Shown here one piece after another: positions 55,188 through 63,720 of a stretch of DNA of 64,000 nucleotides; positions within the stretch are counted from its first letter, which is position 1, and each line of letters opens with the position of its first letter. Source of the DNA: Streptomyces sp. 840.1. GTDB lineage: Bacteria; Actinomycetota; Actinomycetes; Streptomycetales; Streptomycetaceae. The stretch is from NCBI RefSeq assembly GCF_003751445.1, contig NZ_RJUU01000001.1, positions 873,001 to 937,000 on the forward strand, given 5' to 3'. Position numbers and translations under genes: made by a program. The notes beneath the pieces were generated by a model, which saw only the letters and a list, made by a program, of their open reading frames with translations, did not search any database and was not told the DNA's origin.

Positions 55188-55834
55188 ACGGATGCGTGTC
55201 TCCGGAGCTTCGGTGATGTCCGCAGTGGCTGCGGGTCATGGTGTGTGGTGACGTGCCCAGGACGAAGCGACCGCGCAGCCTCCCGAACGGGGCGCGCGGG
55301 TGCGCCGGGCGGAACGGGAGGGTTGAGTGTGCGCGGCTTCGCCGCGTCAGCCGCAGGGCGCGGAGTGAGAACTCATGACGGACCCCTGGGTGAAGGGTGC
55401 TCGCCCGATCACCGGCCGGCCCACTGCTCTTTGGCCGGCGTCACGCGACACCGCCTCCATTACACGTATCCGCCCGCCGCGTGTCAACGCGGCCCTCTGC
55501 CGTCGAGCGGCTTCACCCGACGCCGAAGCTCACGCACCGCCCGGCACGGGAGGGCGTGCCTGGCGACGGTTCAGCGGCCGGCTCCTCGTACGGGGACCAG
55601 TTGCCCGCCTCGTCGTCCCCTTCCTCGAACCATCCACTTCATGCGGGCCCTCGCAGTGGGGCCACGGCCCGTCGGCGCCGCGGGGCGGGGGCGCAGCCGG
55701 GCCGCCGTGCGTGCCGGCGGAACCAGCGCGGGGAAGACCGCGGCACCATCGGTCGGCCGTGGCGGAGCGACAGGCGTGACATCCATGGCATCGATCCTGC
55801 CAACCCCCCTGAAAGCCGCCGGGCGCGTACCGCC
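55188..55834. other. Long spacer without recognisable genes
   Basis: About 650 bp between divergent or tail positions with several open frames, none with Streptomyces codon periodicity or family motifs. A small hairpin CGCGGC-TTC-GCCGCG occurs near 55331-55345. The right part may be decayed coding sequence. Confidence 0.45.
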
Positions 55835-56344
55835 TCAGCGAGGCAGCACCACCCAGGACTTGTTGCCGAGCCGCTCCCGCTGCGGAGCCTCGCACGTCCC
55901 CCACTCGCCTCCCCAGTCGTCCACGACGGCGGCCAGCATCCAGAGCGCACGCCGCCGCCGCACCTCGCAGAGCGCGGCCGTGTCCGGTTCGGCATGGTGC
56001 GGGTGCTGGTCCCAGACGAGGAGGCGGACCGCGTCGTCGCGCCGGCGCAGCGACACGTACAGCTCCCGGCCCGGAGTCATCCGCGCGCTCACCGCGAGGA
56101 GTTCGGACACGGCGTGCGTCGCTGGCCAGACGTACGGGGCGAGCCCATGAGCCTCCAGGGCCGCGCCGACGGCCGTCCGGCCGATGACCGCGCTGCGGGG
56201 GCTGCCGGGCAGCGTGAGGCTGAGGCTCAGCGCGAGCCCGGCCCCGTCACGCCCGGCGCGACTCCTCGGGCGCAGGTAGGGCCCCGGGCCCTGGTCCGCT
56301 GGGGCGAGGGCCGGACAGAGTGCGGCGAGTGGGGATGAGTACAC
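55835..56344 (-). CDS. Anti-sigma-like HATPase (AbaA/WhiJ-type partner)
   Basis: 169 residues from GTG 56344 (AAAAGGGGAG SD). Divergent HATPase_c fold: ATHAVSELLAVSARM (N-box position, but the usual catalytic Asn region is altered), LRRRDDAVRLLVWDQHP, LAAVVDDWGGEWG and a C-terminal NKSWVVLPR. Members sit beside XRE-DUF5753 and DUF397 genes and lack a sigma factor. ATP binding may be lost. It is divergent from the XRE gene at 56652. Confidence 0.7.
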   Translation of the reverse strand: MYSSPLAALCPALAPADQGPGPYLRPRSRAGRDGAGLALSLSLTLPGSPRSAVIGRTAVGAALEAHGLAPYVWPATHAVSELLAVSARMTPGRELYVSLRRRDDAVRLLVWDQHPHHAEPDTAALCEVRRRRALWMLAAVVDDWGGEWGTCEAPQRERLGNKSWVVLPR

Positions 56345-56651
56345 GTTTGACTCCCCTTTTACGGGTGCGAGTTGGTGGCGTCTCTCTTCCTCATGGGTGC
56401 GCACGAATGGCTTGCGCCTTACGGACGAACAGTGGCCTGTCTCCCTGGCGCGGCCCCGCCCTTCCCAGGGAAGGAGGTAGCGGGCAGGCCCGCGCGATGC
56501 ACTTCCGGCTCGTCGCTGCGTAAGCGGTGCGTTACCGAATGTAGCGCGCCAGGGGCCATATTGGCCACCAAGGTCGGAAAAAATGCCCCTCGCACACTCA
56601 AGCCGTCATCTACACGGCAGACTTCAGCGAGATGGCCACGGAAGGACTGAC
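56345..56651. promoter_or_regulatory. Divergent spacer with palindrome
   Basis: About 300 bp between the HATPase and XRE genes. GGCCA-TAT-TGGCC (56554-56566) is a perfect symmetric site about 85 bases upstream of the XRE start and could be its operator. Confidence 0.35.
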
Positions 56652-57503
56652 ATGTCATCGCGAACCTCACCGACCGAGCGTCAGAGGCGCTTGGGGCGCG
56701 AACTCCGCAAGATGCGCCTGGCAGCCGAAGTCTCCGCCGAGACAGCCGCCGGTCTCCTCGGGGTCGACCGGTCCAGACTCTCCAACATCGAGCAAGGCAT
56801 CCGAGCCATCAGTGAGGACCGCGTACTCGCCCTGGCCCACGCATGCGCCTGCCAGGACCAGGCGTACGTCGAGGCGCTGGCCGCCATGACGAGGCGCGCG
56901 AGGAGAGGCTGGTGGGAGCGGTATCGCGACTCGCTCCCCGACGGCCTGCTCGACATCGCGGAGCTGGAGGCCCACGCGCTCCGCATGCGGAGCGCGCACT
57001 CCGTCCACATCCCCGGAATCCTCCAGACCAGCGATCACGCATTGGCCGTCTTCCGAGTGGTCGTCCCAGCCCTCCCGGAACACGAAGTCGCGCTGCGGCT
57101 CGCGCACCGCGTGGAACGACAGCAGGTTCTGGAGGGCACAACGCCGCCCGAGTACACGGGTGTCATACACGAGGCGGCGTTGCGCATGCAGTTCGGTGGC
57201 CGCAAGGTCGCCCGTGTCCAGCTCGATCACCTGCTCACCGCATCAGAGAGCCGCCACATCACCCTGCGGGTCATCCCCTTCGAGGCGGGCGCGTTCCCGG
57301 GTGCCGGTCAGACGGTCAACTACGCGGAAGGGCCGACGCCTCGGCTGGACACCGTGCAGGTGGACAGCACCCACGGCCCCGAATTCCTGGATGGGGAAGA
57401 ACAGTTGGCGAAGTATCGTTCCCATCTCGACTGGATGGAGCGGATCGCTCTGCCGCCCCAGAAGTCACGGGACTTCATCCATGGCATCGCACGCCACCTA
57501 TGA
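56652..57503 (+). CDS. XRE-family regulator with DUF5753 domain
   Basis: 283 residues from ATG 56652. HTH_31 type N-terminus (LGRELRKMRLAAEVSAETAAGLLGVDRSRLSNIEQGIRAIS) followed by DUF5753 (about 95-280; VHIPGILQTSDHALAVFRVV, EAALRMQFGGRKV, LRVIPFEAGAFPGAGQTVNYAEG). This is the WhiJ-like architecture, which in Streptomyces controls development together with DUF397 partners. A DUF397 gene follows 10 bases later. Confidence 0.92.
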   Translation: MSSRTSPTERQRRLGRELRKMRLAAEVSAETAAGLLGVDRSRLSNIEQGIRAISEDRVLALAHACACQDQAYVEALAAMTRRARRGWWERYRDSLPDGLLDIAELEAHALRMRSAHSVHIPGILQTSDHALAVFRVVVPALPEHEVALRLAHRVERQQVLEGTTPPEYTGVIHEAALRMQFGGRKVARVQLDHLLTASESRHITLRVIPFEAGAFPGAGQTVNYAEGPTPRLDTVQVDSTHGPEFLDGEEQLAKYRSHLDWMERIALPPQKSRDFIHGIARHL

Positions 57504-57513
57504 GGGAGCCACC

Positions 57514-57705
57514 ATGCGGGACGTCACGTGGGAAGAACCGTTCTGCGGCGAGGGCGCCAGCTGCTTCAGGCTCGGCACCGACCAGGAGGGCAACGGCTAC
57601 ATCGCCGTCCTCGGCTCGGAGGAGCACTTCCTCACTGACAGCCGCGAGGCACTCCAGCAGCTGATCCGCGACATCAAGGCCGGCAAGGCGGACCACTTGC
57701 TGTGA
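57514..57705 (+). CDS. DUF397 protein
   Basis: 63 residues from ATG 57514. DUF397 core: EGASCFRLGTDQEGNGYIAVLGSEEHFLTDSREALQQLIRDIKAGKADHLL. In known pairs this small protein binds or antagonises the neighbouring XRE-DUF5753 regulator. Ten bases separate the two genes. Confidence 0.88.
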   Translation: MRDVTWEEPFCGEGASCFRLGTDQEGNGYIAVLGSEEHFLTDSREALQQLIRDIKAGKADHLL

Positions 57706-57717
57706 CAGCGGGTCTCG

Positions 57718-58089
57718 TCACTCGCTCTTCGACGACAGGGGCGCCCACGTGTACCGGACGCGTACGCCCCGGTCCTGGAGCCAGGCGGTCTCGCGGCGGC
57801 GGAGTTCGGGCGCGGACTCCGGCGCGATGGCGCTGGGCCAGCGGACGAGTACCGCGGTGACATGGCCGGTTCGCACCAGCTGTCTCACTCGCCGCCATCC
57901 CCGGCGCTGGGCCGGGTCGGGCTCGCCGTAGGTGTCGGTGACGACCTCGGCGATGGTCAGCCCGCGCTCCTGGGCGAACGCGTGGCCCTCTCTCCGTGCA
58001 CGCTGCGTGGCCGCCCCGGGCGCGCGGGGGGCCCTGTCCGCGCACACGTACAGGACGACGGGAGAGGCGGTTTCAGCGTGGGGGGTCAT
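57718..58089 (-). CDS. Small resolvase-like protein
   Basis: 123 residues from ATG 58089. N-terminal serine-recombinase fold: VVLYVCADRAPRAPGAATQRARREGHAFAQERGLTIAEVVTD, then VRQLVRTGHVTAVLVRWPSAIAPE. The catalytic serine of SR motif I is replaced (VCADRA), and there is no DNA-binding domain. It is therefore probably a regulator or relic, not an active recombinase. Convergent with the DUF397 gene. Confidence 0.68.
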   Translation of the reverse strand: MTPHAETASPVVLYVCADRAPRAPGAATQRARREGHAFAQERGLTIAEVVTDTYGEPDPAQRRGWRRVRQLVRTGHVTAVLVRWPSAIAPESAPELRRRETAWLQDRGVRVRYTWAPLSSKSE

Positions 58090-58294
58090 GGGTGCCTTCT
58101 GTAGATGCATCGAGGAACGGGGATTCCTCGCCGCGCGAAGGAGGCGTAGCGGGGCCGTACGGTTTCGACCGGGGTTTTCGCCGTTGAGCGGGGGGACCGG
58201 TCCGGTGCACGGCAGGCGGGGCCTGTCCGCGCCGCGTTCGGGGTGTCGCCGCCGGGGCGGGCGCCGTACTCGGCGCCGGGCCGCACCCATGGCG

Positions 58295-58759
58295 TCAGGA
58301 GTGGGCCGCCAACTCGACCCAGACGACCTTGCCTTCCGCATGCGCCGAGCGTGCGGAGCCCCAGCGGTCCGCGAGTTGGGACACGAGGAGCAGGCCTCGC
58401 CCGTTCTCCTCGTCCGGGCCGGCGAGATGCTCGGGCGCACGGACCGGGGTGCGGCCCTCGTCGTGGAGTTCGATACGCAGGCGCCGCTCGTCGTCGGTCA
58501 GCGTGAGGCCGCACAGGACCCGGCCGCTGCCGGTGTGCAGCACGGCGTTCGTGGTCAGCTCGGAGACCAGCAGCACCGCGTCGCAGCACGTGTCGCCCGG
58601 TACCTTCCAGGCGCGGAGCCGGTCTCGCACGGTGTCGCGGGCGGCTCTCGCGCTGGTGCGCAGGGCGGGCAGGCCGAACCAGTACTCCCGACAGGGCTCG
58701 GTCGCGGCTAAGGCGGACGTCGCGGGCGGGGCCGGGGCGGGGGACGTGTGCAGAGTCAC
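58295..58759 (-). CDS. Anti-sigma-factor-like ATP-binding protein
   Basis: 154 residues. RsbW/HATPase_c fold with N-box LLVSELTTNAVLHTGSG, DEGRTPVRAP and the G-box DEENGRGLLLVSQLADRWG, then GKVVWVELA. All ATP-binding motifs appear intact, unlike the paralogue at 55835. No cognate sigma or anti-anti-sigma gene is near; it belongs to the second WhiJ/AbaA-like set. Confidence 0.86.
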   Translation of the reverse strand: MTLHTSPAPAPPATSALAATEPCREYWFGLPALRTSARAARDTVRDRLRAWKVPGDTCCDAVLLVSELTTNAVLHTGSGRVLCGLTLTDDERRLRIELHDEGRTPVRAPEHLAGPDEENGRGLLLVSQLADRWGSARSAHAEGKVVWVELAAHS

Positions 58760-59074
58760 GGATGTCGCCTTCCAGTGCCTTCCGGGGGGCAGGCGCGGTG
58801 TGGGGGTGCGGGCTGCGGCCCGATGAGAAAGAGGCGCGTGCCGAGGCAGGCCCCCTGCGGTGAGGTGCCGACGACGGCATCGGCATCACGCGTCCTGTCC
58901 GGACCGGATGCCTCGTCAGAGCTGCGACTTGACCACTCACATGTCAACTATCGCGTGCTAGGACTCACGCTGCAACCGACTCCCTGATAATTTCAGCAGT
59001 GCCGGTATCACCCTGGCGTCGTCTTCAAGCCACTGTAAGAATGGTGTTGTTGATGAACTCTCAGGAGGTTGGGC
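58760..59074. promoter_or_regulatory. Divergent spacer of the second XRE/HATPase set
   Basis: About 315 bp. TTGAC-N9-GTCAA (58929-58947) is a symmetric site in an AT-richer part, and TTGACA on the minus strand within it could be a -35 for the HATPase gene. AGGAGG at 59062-59067 is the XRE ribosome binding site. Confidence 0.4.
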
Positions 59075-59941
59075 GTGAGCGAAGCCCGTTCCGGCACCAC
59101 CGCGCCGACGGTCCTGCGCATGATCCTCGGGCGTCGGCTCCAGGACATGCGGCTCGCAGTCGGTGCGTCGCTGGAGGACGCGGCGAAGGCTCTGCGCGTG
59201 ACACCCCTGACGATCCGGCGGCTCGAGAAGGCCGAGGTCGCCCTGAAACCGCTGTACGTCGAGAAACTTCTGGAGACCTTCGGGGCGGACCGCCAGGAGA
59301 TAGACGAGTTCGTCGACCTGGCCGAGCAGGCCAACGAGCCCGGCTGGTGGCACTCCTACCGCGACGCCGTGCCGAGCTGGTTCACCGCCTATGTCAGCCT
59401 GGAGACCGGCGCCCAGACCCTTCGCACCTATGAACCCCAGTACGTCACGGGCCTTCTGCAGACTCACGACTACGCCCGCGCCGTACTGCGCGGAGGGTTG
59501 CCGAACGGCAGCGACGAGGAGCTCACGCGCCGCGTGGAGCTGCGGCTGCGCCGCCAGAGCCTGCTGGAGCGCGAGGACGCCCCCACGTTGTGGGTGGTCA
59601 TGGAGGAAGCCGTCCTGCACCGGTCGGTGGGTGGCCCCGACGTGATGCGGGAGCAGATCGAGCGGCTCCTCGACGTGTCCGAACTCCCGCATGTCAGCCT
59701 CGACATCGTCTCGTTCGACGCAGGTGCGCACGTCGGGGCGTGCGCCCCGTTCACGTACTTCCGGTTCGCGGAGCCCGAGCTGCCGGACATCGTCTACAGC
59801 GAAATCCTGTCCGCCTCCGTCTACCTGGACCAGCGGGTGGACGTCGTCGCCCATCTTGAGGCGCATTCCCGTATGGCGCTGCTGACGTCGTCCGAGGACA
59901 GCAGAGCGCTCTTGAACCGCATGCGCAAGGAGTACTCGTGA
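59075..59941 (+). CDS. XRE-family regulator with DUF5753 domain (second set)
   Basis: 288 residues from GTG 59075 (AGGAGG SD 7 bases before). HTH region LGRRLQDMRLAVGASLEDAAKALRVTPLTIRRLEKAEVALK, then DUF5753 (RTYEPQYVTGLLQTHDYARAVL, MEEAVLHRSVGGPDVMREQI, GACAPFTYFRFAEPELPDIVY). Stop and next start overlap by GTGA, so translation is coupled to the DUF397 gene. Confidence 0.92.
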   Translation: MSEARSGTTAPTVLRMILGRRLQDMRLAVGASLEDAAKALRVTPLTIRRLEKAEVALKPLYVEKLLETFGADRQEIDEFVDLAEQANEPGWWHSYRDAVPSWFTAYVSLETGAQTLRTYEPQYVTGLLQTHDYARAVLRGGLPNGSDEELTRRVELRLRRQSLLEREDAPTLWVVMEEAVLHRSVGGPDVMREQIERLLDVSELPHVSLDIVSFDAGAHVGACAPFTYFRFAEPELPDIVYSEILSASVYLDQRVDVVAHLEAHSRMALLTSSEDSRALLNRMRKEYS

Positions 59942-60189
59942 CGATCACCGACAAGTGTGTCTACAACGGAATGTCGGCCCGCGATCTCGGGGAACAGGGC
60001 TGGGAGCGCCCCTGGAGCGGGCCGAACGGCGGCCAGTGCGTCGAAACGAAGAAGCTCGCCGACGGCCGGGTGGCCGTACGGCAGTCGACCGACCCGGCCG
60101 GGCCGGCGCTGATCTACGCACCGGAGGAGATCGCCGCGTTCGTGCGCGGGGTCAAAGAGGGCATGGCCGATCACTTGGCCGCCGGGTGA
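59938..60189 (+). CDS. DUF397 protein (second set)
   Basis: 83 residues from GTG 59938, overlapping the XRE gene by 4 bp. It contains MSARDLGEQGWERPWSGPNGGQCVETKKLADGRVAVRQSTDPAGPALIYAPEEIAAFVRGVKEGMADHLA, the DUF397 pattern with an extra N-terminal segment relative to the copy at 57514. Confidence 0.88.
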   Translation: MTITDKCVYNGMSARDLGEQGWERPWSGPNGGQCVETKKLADGRVAVRQSTDPAGPALIYAPEEIAAFVRGVKEGMADHLAAG

Positions 60190-60271
60190 ACCGGCGGCGG
60201 ACAGCGGGAACGCCGACACCGGTCCCGTTCCAGGCCTGCGGGCTGACAGACACACGGACGAAGGGGAGCAC

Positions 60272-61087
60272 ATGAGCACCAGGCAGGCCGGCCGGGACCT
60301 CGACACGAGCAGGCCGCACTCGGCCCGGATGTACGACTACTTCCTGGGTGGCAAGGACCACTTCGAGATAGACAAGGAGGCGGCCCTGGTCGCCGCCGAG
60401 GCCCACCCCGGCCTCTTCGTGACCGCCCGCGAGAACCGGGCGTTCATGCACCGGGCCACCCGGGCCCTGGCGCAGGAGCACGGCATCCGCCAGTGGCTCG
60501 ACATCGGCACCGGCATCCCGACCGAGCCCAACCTGCACCAGGTCGCCCAGTCCGTGGTCCCCGAGGCCCGTGTCGTCTACGCGGACAACGACCCCCTCGT
60601 CCTCAAGTACGCCGAACGCCTCATGCGCAGCACGACGCAGGGACGCACGACCTACATCGAGGCCAACGTCAAGGACCCCGACGCGTTGCTGGACGCCGTG
60701 CGCGCCTCGGAGGTCCTGGACTTCGAGAAGCCGATCGCCCTCTCCCTGAACGCGCTCATGCACTTCATCACCGCGCCGAACGACCCGTACGACATCGTCC
60801 GCCGGCTCCTCGACGCACTGCCGGTCGGCAGCGCCCTCGCGATGAACCACTGCACGCCGGACTTCGACCCCGTCGTCTGGAACGCGGTCGCGGAGGTCTA
60901 CACCAGCTCGGGGACTCCGGTGGAGTTCCGTTCGCACAAGGACATCAGCCGCTTCTTCGACGGCCTCGACGTGATAGCCCCCGGCCTGTGCTGCTGCCAC
61001 CGCTGGCGCCCCGCCGGACCCACCGACGGCACGGAGCCCGCAGACGCCCAGATCGGCCTGCTGGCGGGCGTGGGCATAAAGCGCTGA
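60272..61087 (+). CDS. DUF574-family SAM-dependent methyltransferase
   Basis: 271 residues. Family PF04672 (common in Streptomyces): RPHSARMYDYFLGGKDHFEIDKEAA, ENRAFMHRATRALAQEHGIRQWLDIGTGIPTEPNLHQVAQ (motif I GTG) and VVYADNDPLVLKYAERL. The substrate is unknown. These genes often sit beside XRE-DUF5753/DUF397 clusters, as here. Confidence 0.9.
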   Translation: MSTRQAGRDLDTSRPHSARMYDYFLGGKDHFEIDKEAALVAAEAHPGLFVTARENRAFMHRATRALAQEHGIRQWLDIGTGIPTEPNLHQVAQSVVPEARVVYADNDPLVLKYAERLMRSTTQGRTTYIEANVKDPDALLDAVRASEVLDFEKPIALSLNALMHFITAPNDPYDIVRRLLDALPVGSALAMNHCTPDFDPVVWNAVAEVYTSSGTPVEFRSHKDISRFFDGLDVIAPGLCCCHRWRPAGPTDGTEPADAQIGLLAGVGIKR

Positions 61088-61187
61088 GGGGTGGGGGCCT
61101 TGCTCGCCAACCTCTCCCGCGGAAGGCTCACTTAGCGCCCCGGGCCCTGCTGCGGGAGAGGTGGGGGCGCATGCGAGCGTGGTGACC

Positions 61188-62288
61188 ATGACCACCGACA
61201 ACACACCAGCGGATGAGCGAGTCACCCGGGCATGGAGCCGGATCGTGGAGTGGCTGGCCGAATACACCCCGCCGTCGTACGCGGCCCTCAGGCCCGGCGC
61301 CTCCGACACCGACATCGCGGCCCTGGCAGAAGCCCTCGGCGTGAGCGTTCCGGACGAGCTGGAGGCGCTGTGGCGGCTGTCCGCCGGCGAGGACGGCGTA
61401 GCGGGTTCGGGGCTCATGCTGGGCGACTGGGCCCTGATGCCGCTGGACGTCGTGATCACGGTCCACCGAATGCAGATGGAGATGCAGGAGGGGCACGGCG
61501 AGGACGAGGGCGCCCTGGTGCTGTGGAAGCCGTCCTGGATACCGTTCTGCTCGTTTAGCCCCAACGACACCGTCTACGGCCTCTACCTCAACGGTGAGAC
61601 CGGGGAAGTCTGCAAGTGGACCAGATACGGGGAGCGCGAGCGGGAGTACGAGTCGCTGCCCGCCTACCTGGAACTCATGGCGGTCAGTCTGGAAGCCCCC
61701 CTGGCGACGGCCGGCCCGGAGAAGCCCGGCATGAACGGCGGCGCCCTCATGTGGGGACCGCCTTCCGACGAGGTGCGCGGGGAGCAGTGGCAGCACCACC
61801 TGGGTCAGGCCCCGCCGCGCCATCCCGCGAAGACTCCCGGCGCGATCCGGGAAGCCCTGCCCGTCGATGAGCGTGCGGAGTTCGATGCGCGGCGCGACGC
61901 GCTCGACCTGGGCGACCCCGAGTCCGTCACCGCCTTCCGGGACCACTGGTGGGAGCGCGCCGTGCAGGCCCAGGAGGAGCTGGAGGACGCCGTGGCGAAC
62001 GCGCTGGGCGGGAACGTCATGGCCGCCCCCGGCCGCCTGCTGGCGCCGGAGTACGAGGCCACGCTGCCGCCCGCTGTCCGCCACCGTCCGCCGTCCCTCC
62101 ACGACGTCCGGTCCGCCCTGCGCCACGAGAGCATCCGCGCGCGTTTCGACCGGGACCATATGGCCGCGATCCCGCCGCACTATCCGGCGCTGCTGCTGCG
62201 GTGGTGGGACCTCGCCCGCCTGCTGGCCGACCCTCGCGGAGAGCGGGCCGTACGCGCTGTCCTCCATGGCCGCCGCGTCTCCGGTTGA
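61188..62288 (+). CDS. SMI1/KNR4 domain protein
   Basis: About 366 residues. An N-terminal SMI1/KNR4 fold (about 20-175; AALAEALGVSVPDELEALWRLSAGEDG, GDWALMPLDVV, WIPFCSFSPNDTVYGLYLNGETGEV) is followed by an uncharacterised C-terminal region with ADERAEFDARRDALDLGDPE-like helices. In bacteria SMI1/KNR4 domains often serve as immunity proteins to toxins, but no toxin gene is adjacent. ATG 61188 is chosen; an upstream start at 61161 exists. Confidence 0.8.
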   Translation: MTTDNTPADERVTRAWSRIVEWLAEYTPPSYAALRPGASDTDIAALAEALGVSVPDELEALWRLSAGEDGVAGSGLMLGDWALMPLDVVITVHRMQMEMQEGHGEDEGALVLWKPSWIPFCSFSPNDTVYGLYLNGETGEVCKWTRYGEREREYESLPAYLELMAVSLEAPLATAGPEKPGMNGGALMWGPPSDEVRGEQWQHHLGQAPPRHPAKTPGAIREALPVDERAEFDARRDALDLGDPESVTAFRDHWWERAVQAQEELEDAVANALGGNVMAAPGRLLAPEYEATLPPAVRHRPPSLHDVRSALRHESIRARFDRDHMAAIPPHYPALLLRWWDLARLLADPRGERAVRAVLHGRRVSG

Positions 62289-62410
62289 CCATGGCGGCGG
62301 TCACCGCTGCTGACGGGGCCGCTTGGGCACCTCGGAGGAGACGGCCAAGCGGCCCCGTGACCGTGGCTCTGTAGGCCCTCGGTCGTGCGGTCGGGCGGTC
62401 GTGCGACGGG

Positions 62411-63070
62411 TCAGGAGGAGCCGCCGCGCGGGAAGGAGACCTCGACGCGGCGGTTCTTCTTCCGGCCCTCTTCCGTGCTGTTGTCGGCGATCGGGTACTG
62501 CTCGCCGTAGCCGCGGATCTCGAAGGTGATGTCGGGCCCGAGTTGCTTCGACAGGACTCCGTTCACAGCGTCGGCACGCTGCTTGGACAGAACATCTCCG
62601 TGAGCGGAGGATCCGAGGTCGTCCGTGAAGCCGAACACGCGCACCTTGGTGGCATTCTGCTTCTCGATCTCGGCGCTGATGGCAGCAATACGAGAGTTGG
62701 CCTCGGAGCTCAGCTTGGCGCTGTCCTTACCGAAGAGCACCTCCGCCTGAAGGGCGAACTTCACACTCGCGTTCGAATCCTCGCGACGCTCCTGGCCCCC
62801 TTCATCCTCGACCACCTGAATGATGTCGAGGACTCTGGCCGGAGCCAGCGTGCTGCCCTCCGGCATCTTGAGGTCGGGATCGTTCCCGTCCACCGCGACC
62901 GGTGGCGTCTCCGAGGCTTCCGTCCCCGGGGGCACGCTCGGGCCGTCATCCGCCTGGGCCGTCGGCGCGCCGAAGACCGACACACAAGACAGCAAGAAGG
63001 CAGTGACAATGGCTGTTCCCGCAATCTGCCTCGGCTGACGCGATGATGTGTGGGTCATGTCAGACATCAT
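62411..63070 (-). CDS. Secreted OmpA-family peptidoglycan-associated protein
   Basis: 219 residues from ATG 63070, overlapping the lipoprotein stop by ATGA. A signal peptide (TAIVTAFLLSCVSVFGAPTAQA) precedes an acidic linker and a C-terminal OmpA domain (about 100-215; FALQAEVLFGKDSAKLSSEANSRIAAISAEI, VRVFGFTDDLGSSAHGDVLSKQRADAV, IRGYGEQYPIADNSTEEGRKKNRRVEVSF). It binds peptidoglycan meso-diaminopimelate. Unusual but known in Gram-positives, often near Tad pilus genes. Confidence 0.9.
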   Translation of the reverse strand: MMSDMTHTSSRQPRQIAGTAIVTAFLLSCVSVFGAPTAQADDGPSVPPGTEASETPPVAVDGNDPDLKMPEGSTLAPARVLDIIQVVEDEGGQERREDSNASVKFALQAEVLFGKDSAKLSSEANSRIAAISAEIEKQNATKVRVFGFTDDLGSSAHGDVLSKQRADAVNGVLSKQLGPDITFEIRGYGEQYPIADNSTEEGRKKNRRVEVSFPRGGSS

Positions 63071-63681
63071 CCAGAGATCTTCAGTGACGTGGTCGCAAAC
63101 GTCGGCAGGGTGAAGTCAACCTCGGTCGTCGTGCTCGGTGGCGCCGGGAACTGCATGAACACCGGAGTGGACTTGCCGGGCTGGACCGCCGACATGTCCG
63201 AGGTGCACAGGCACCGGCCGTCCGTGTCACGAAGGATGTAGTAGCGCTTCTTACCAGTCTTGTCCACCAGCGTCGCACCGGCGACGGAGTTGAGATTACT
63301 GTTCACGATGTTGCTTTCGGTGCCGACCCAAGCTGAAGGGTTCACAGGCGTGTCGCCCTTGTTCGTCAGCTCACCCTGCACGGTGACGAACCCGCCCGAG
63401 TCGCGTTTCACCTGATTGATGACCAGCAACATACCCTTGTCGCCCCTGGCTTGAGCCAGATTGGCGTTCGGGTCCACTGGGTCCCCGGCGGCGGTGTCTT
63501 GCTGCGCGCCCTTGTCGCCGTCGGTGCCCCTTTCCGCAGACTTCGAAGGTGCAGACGCTCCGACGTCCTTCGCTCCCCCACCGTCGTCCCCACCGCAACC
63601 AGTGACGACGAAGGCCAAGGCAGCCGCCATCGAGGCGGCCGCCACTGCCCTTTGGGACTTCGTGGTGCGCCGAATGCTCAT
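63067..63681 (-). CDS. Secreted lipoprotein
   Basis: 204 residues from ATG 63681 (MSIRRTTK). Lipoprotein signal with lipobox VVTGCGG (cysteine near residue 29). The mature part is Asp/Gly/Lys-rich, then beta-rich: GFVTVQGELTNKGDTPVNPSAWVGTE, KRYYILRDTDGRCLC and VFMQFPAPPSTTTEVDFTLP. Reminiscent of extracellular lipoproteins in Tad loci. Coupled to the OmpA gene. Confidence 0.82.
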   Translation of the reverse strand: MSIRRTTKSQRAVAAASMAAALAFVVTGCGGDDGGGAKDVGASAPSKSAERGTDGDKGAQQDTAAGDPVDPNANLAQARGDKGMLLVINQVKRDSGGFVTVQGELTNKGDTPVNPSAWVGTESNIVNSNLNSVAGATLVDKTGKKRYYILRDTDGRCLCTSDMSAVQPGKSTPVFMQFPAPPSTTTEVDFTLPTFATTSLKISG

Positions 63682-63720
63682 GGGCTCAGAATCCTCTACT
63701 CGTCTGCTCATTGTTCGCTG

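Noticed and set aside
55375..56338. Plus-strand open frames across the 55.2-55.8 kb spacer and the HATPase gene
   Set aside because: Codon composition is unlike real genes here and no motifs appear; they largely oppose the HATPase gene or lie in the spacer.
57718..58089. Active site-specific recombinase marking an integrated element
   Set aside because: Catalytic serine motif and DNA-binding domain are missing, and no attachment-site repeats or element genes flank it.
61188..62288. Immunity gene of a polymorphic toxin system
   Set aside because: SMI1/KNR4 fits immunity, but no toxin, secretion or cassette genes are adjacent.
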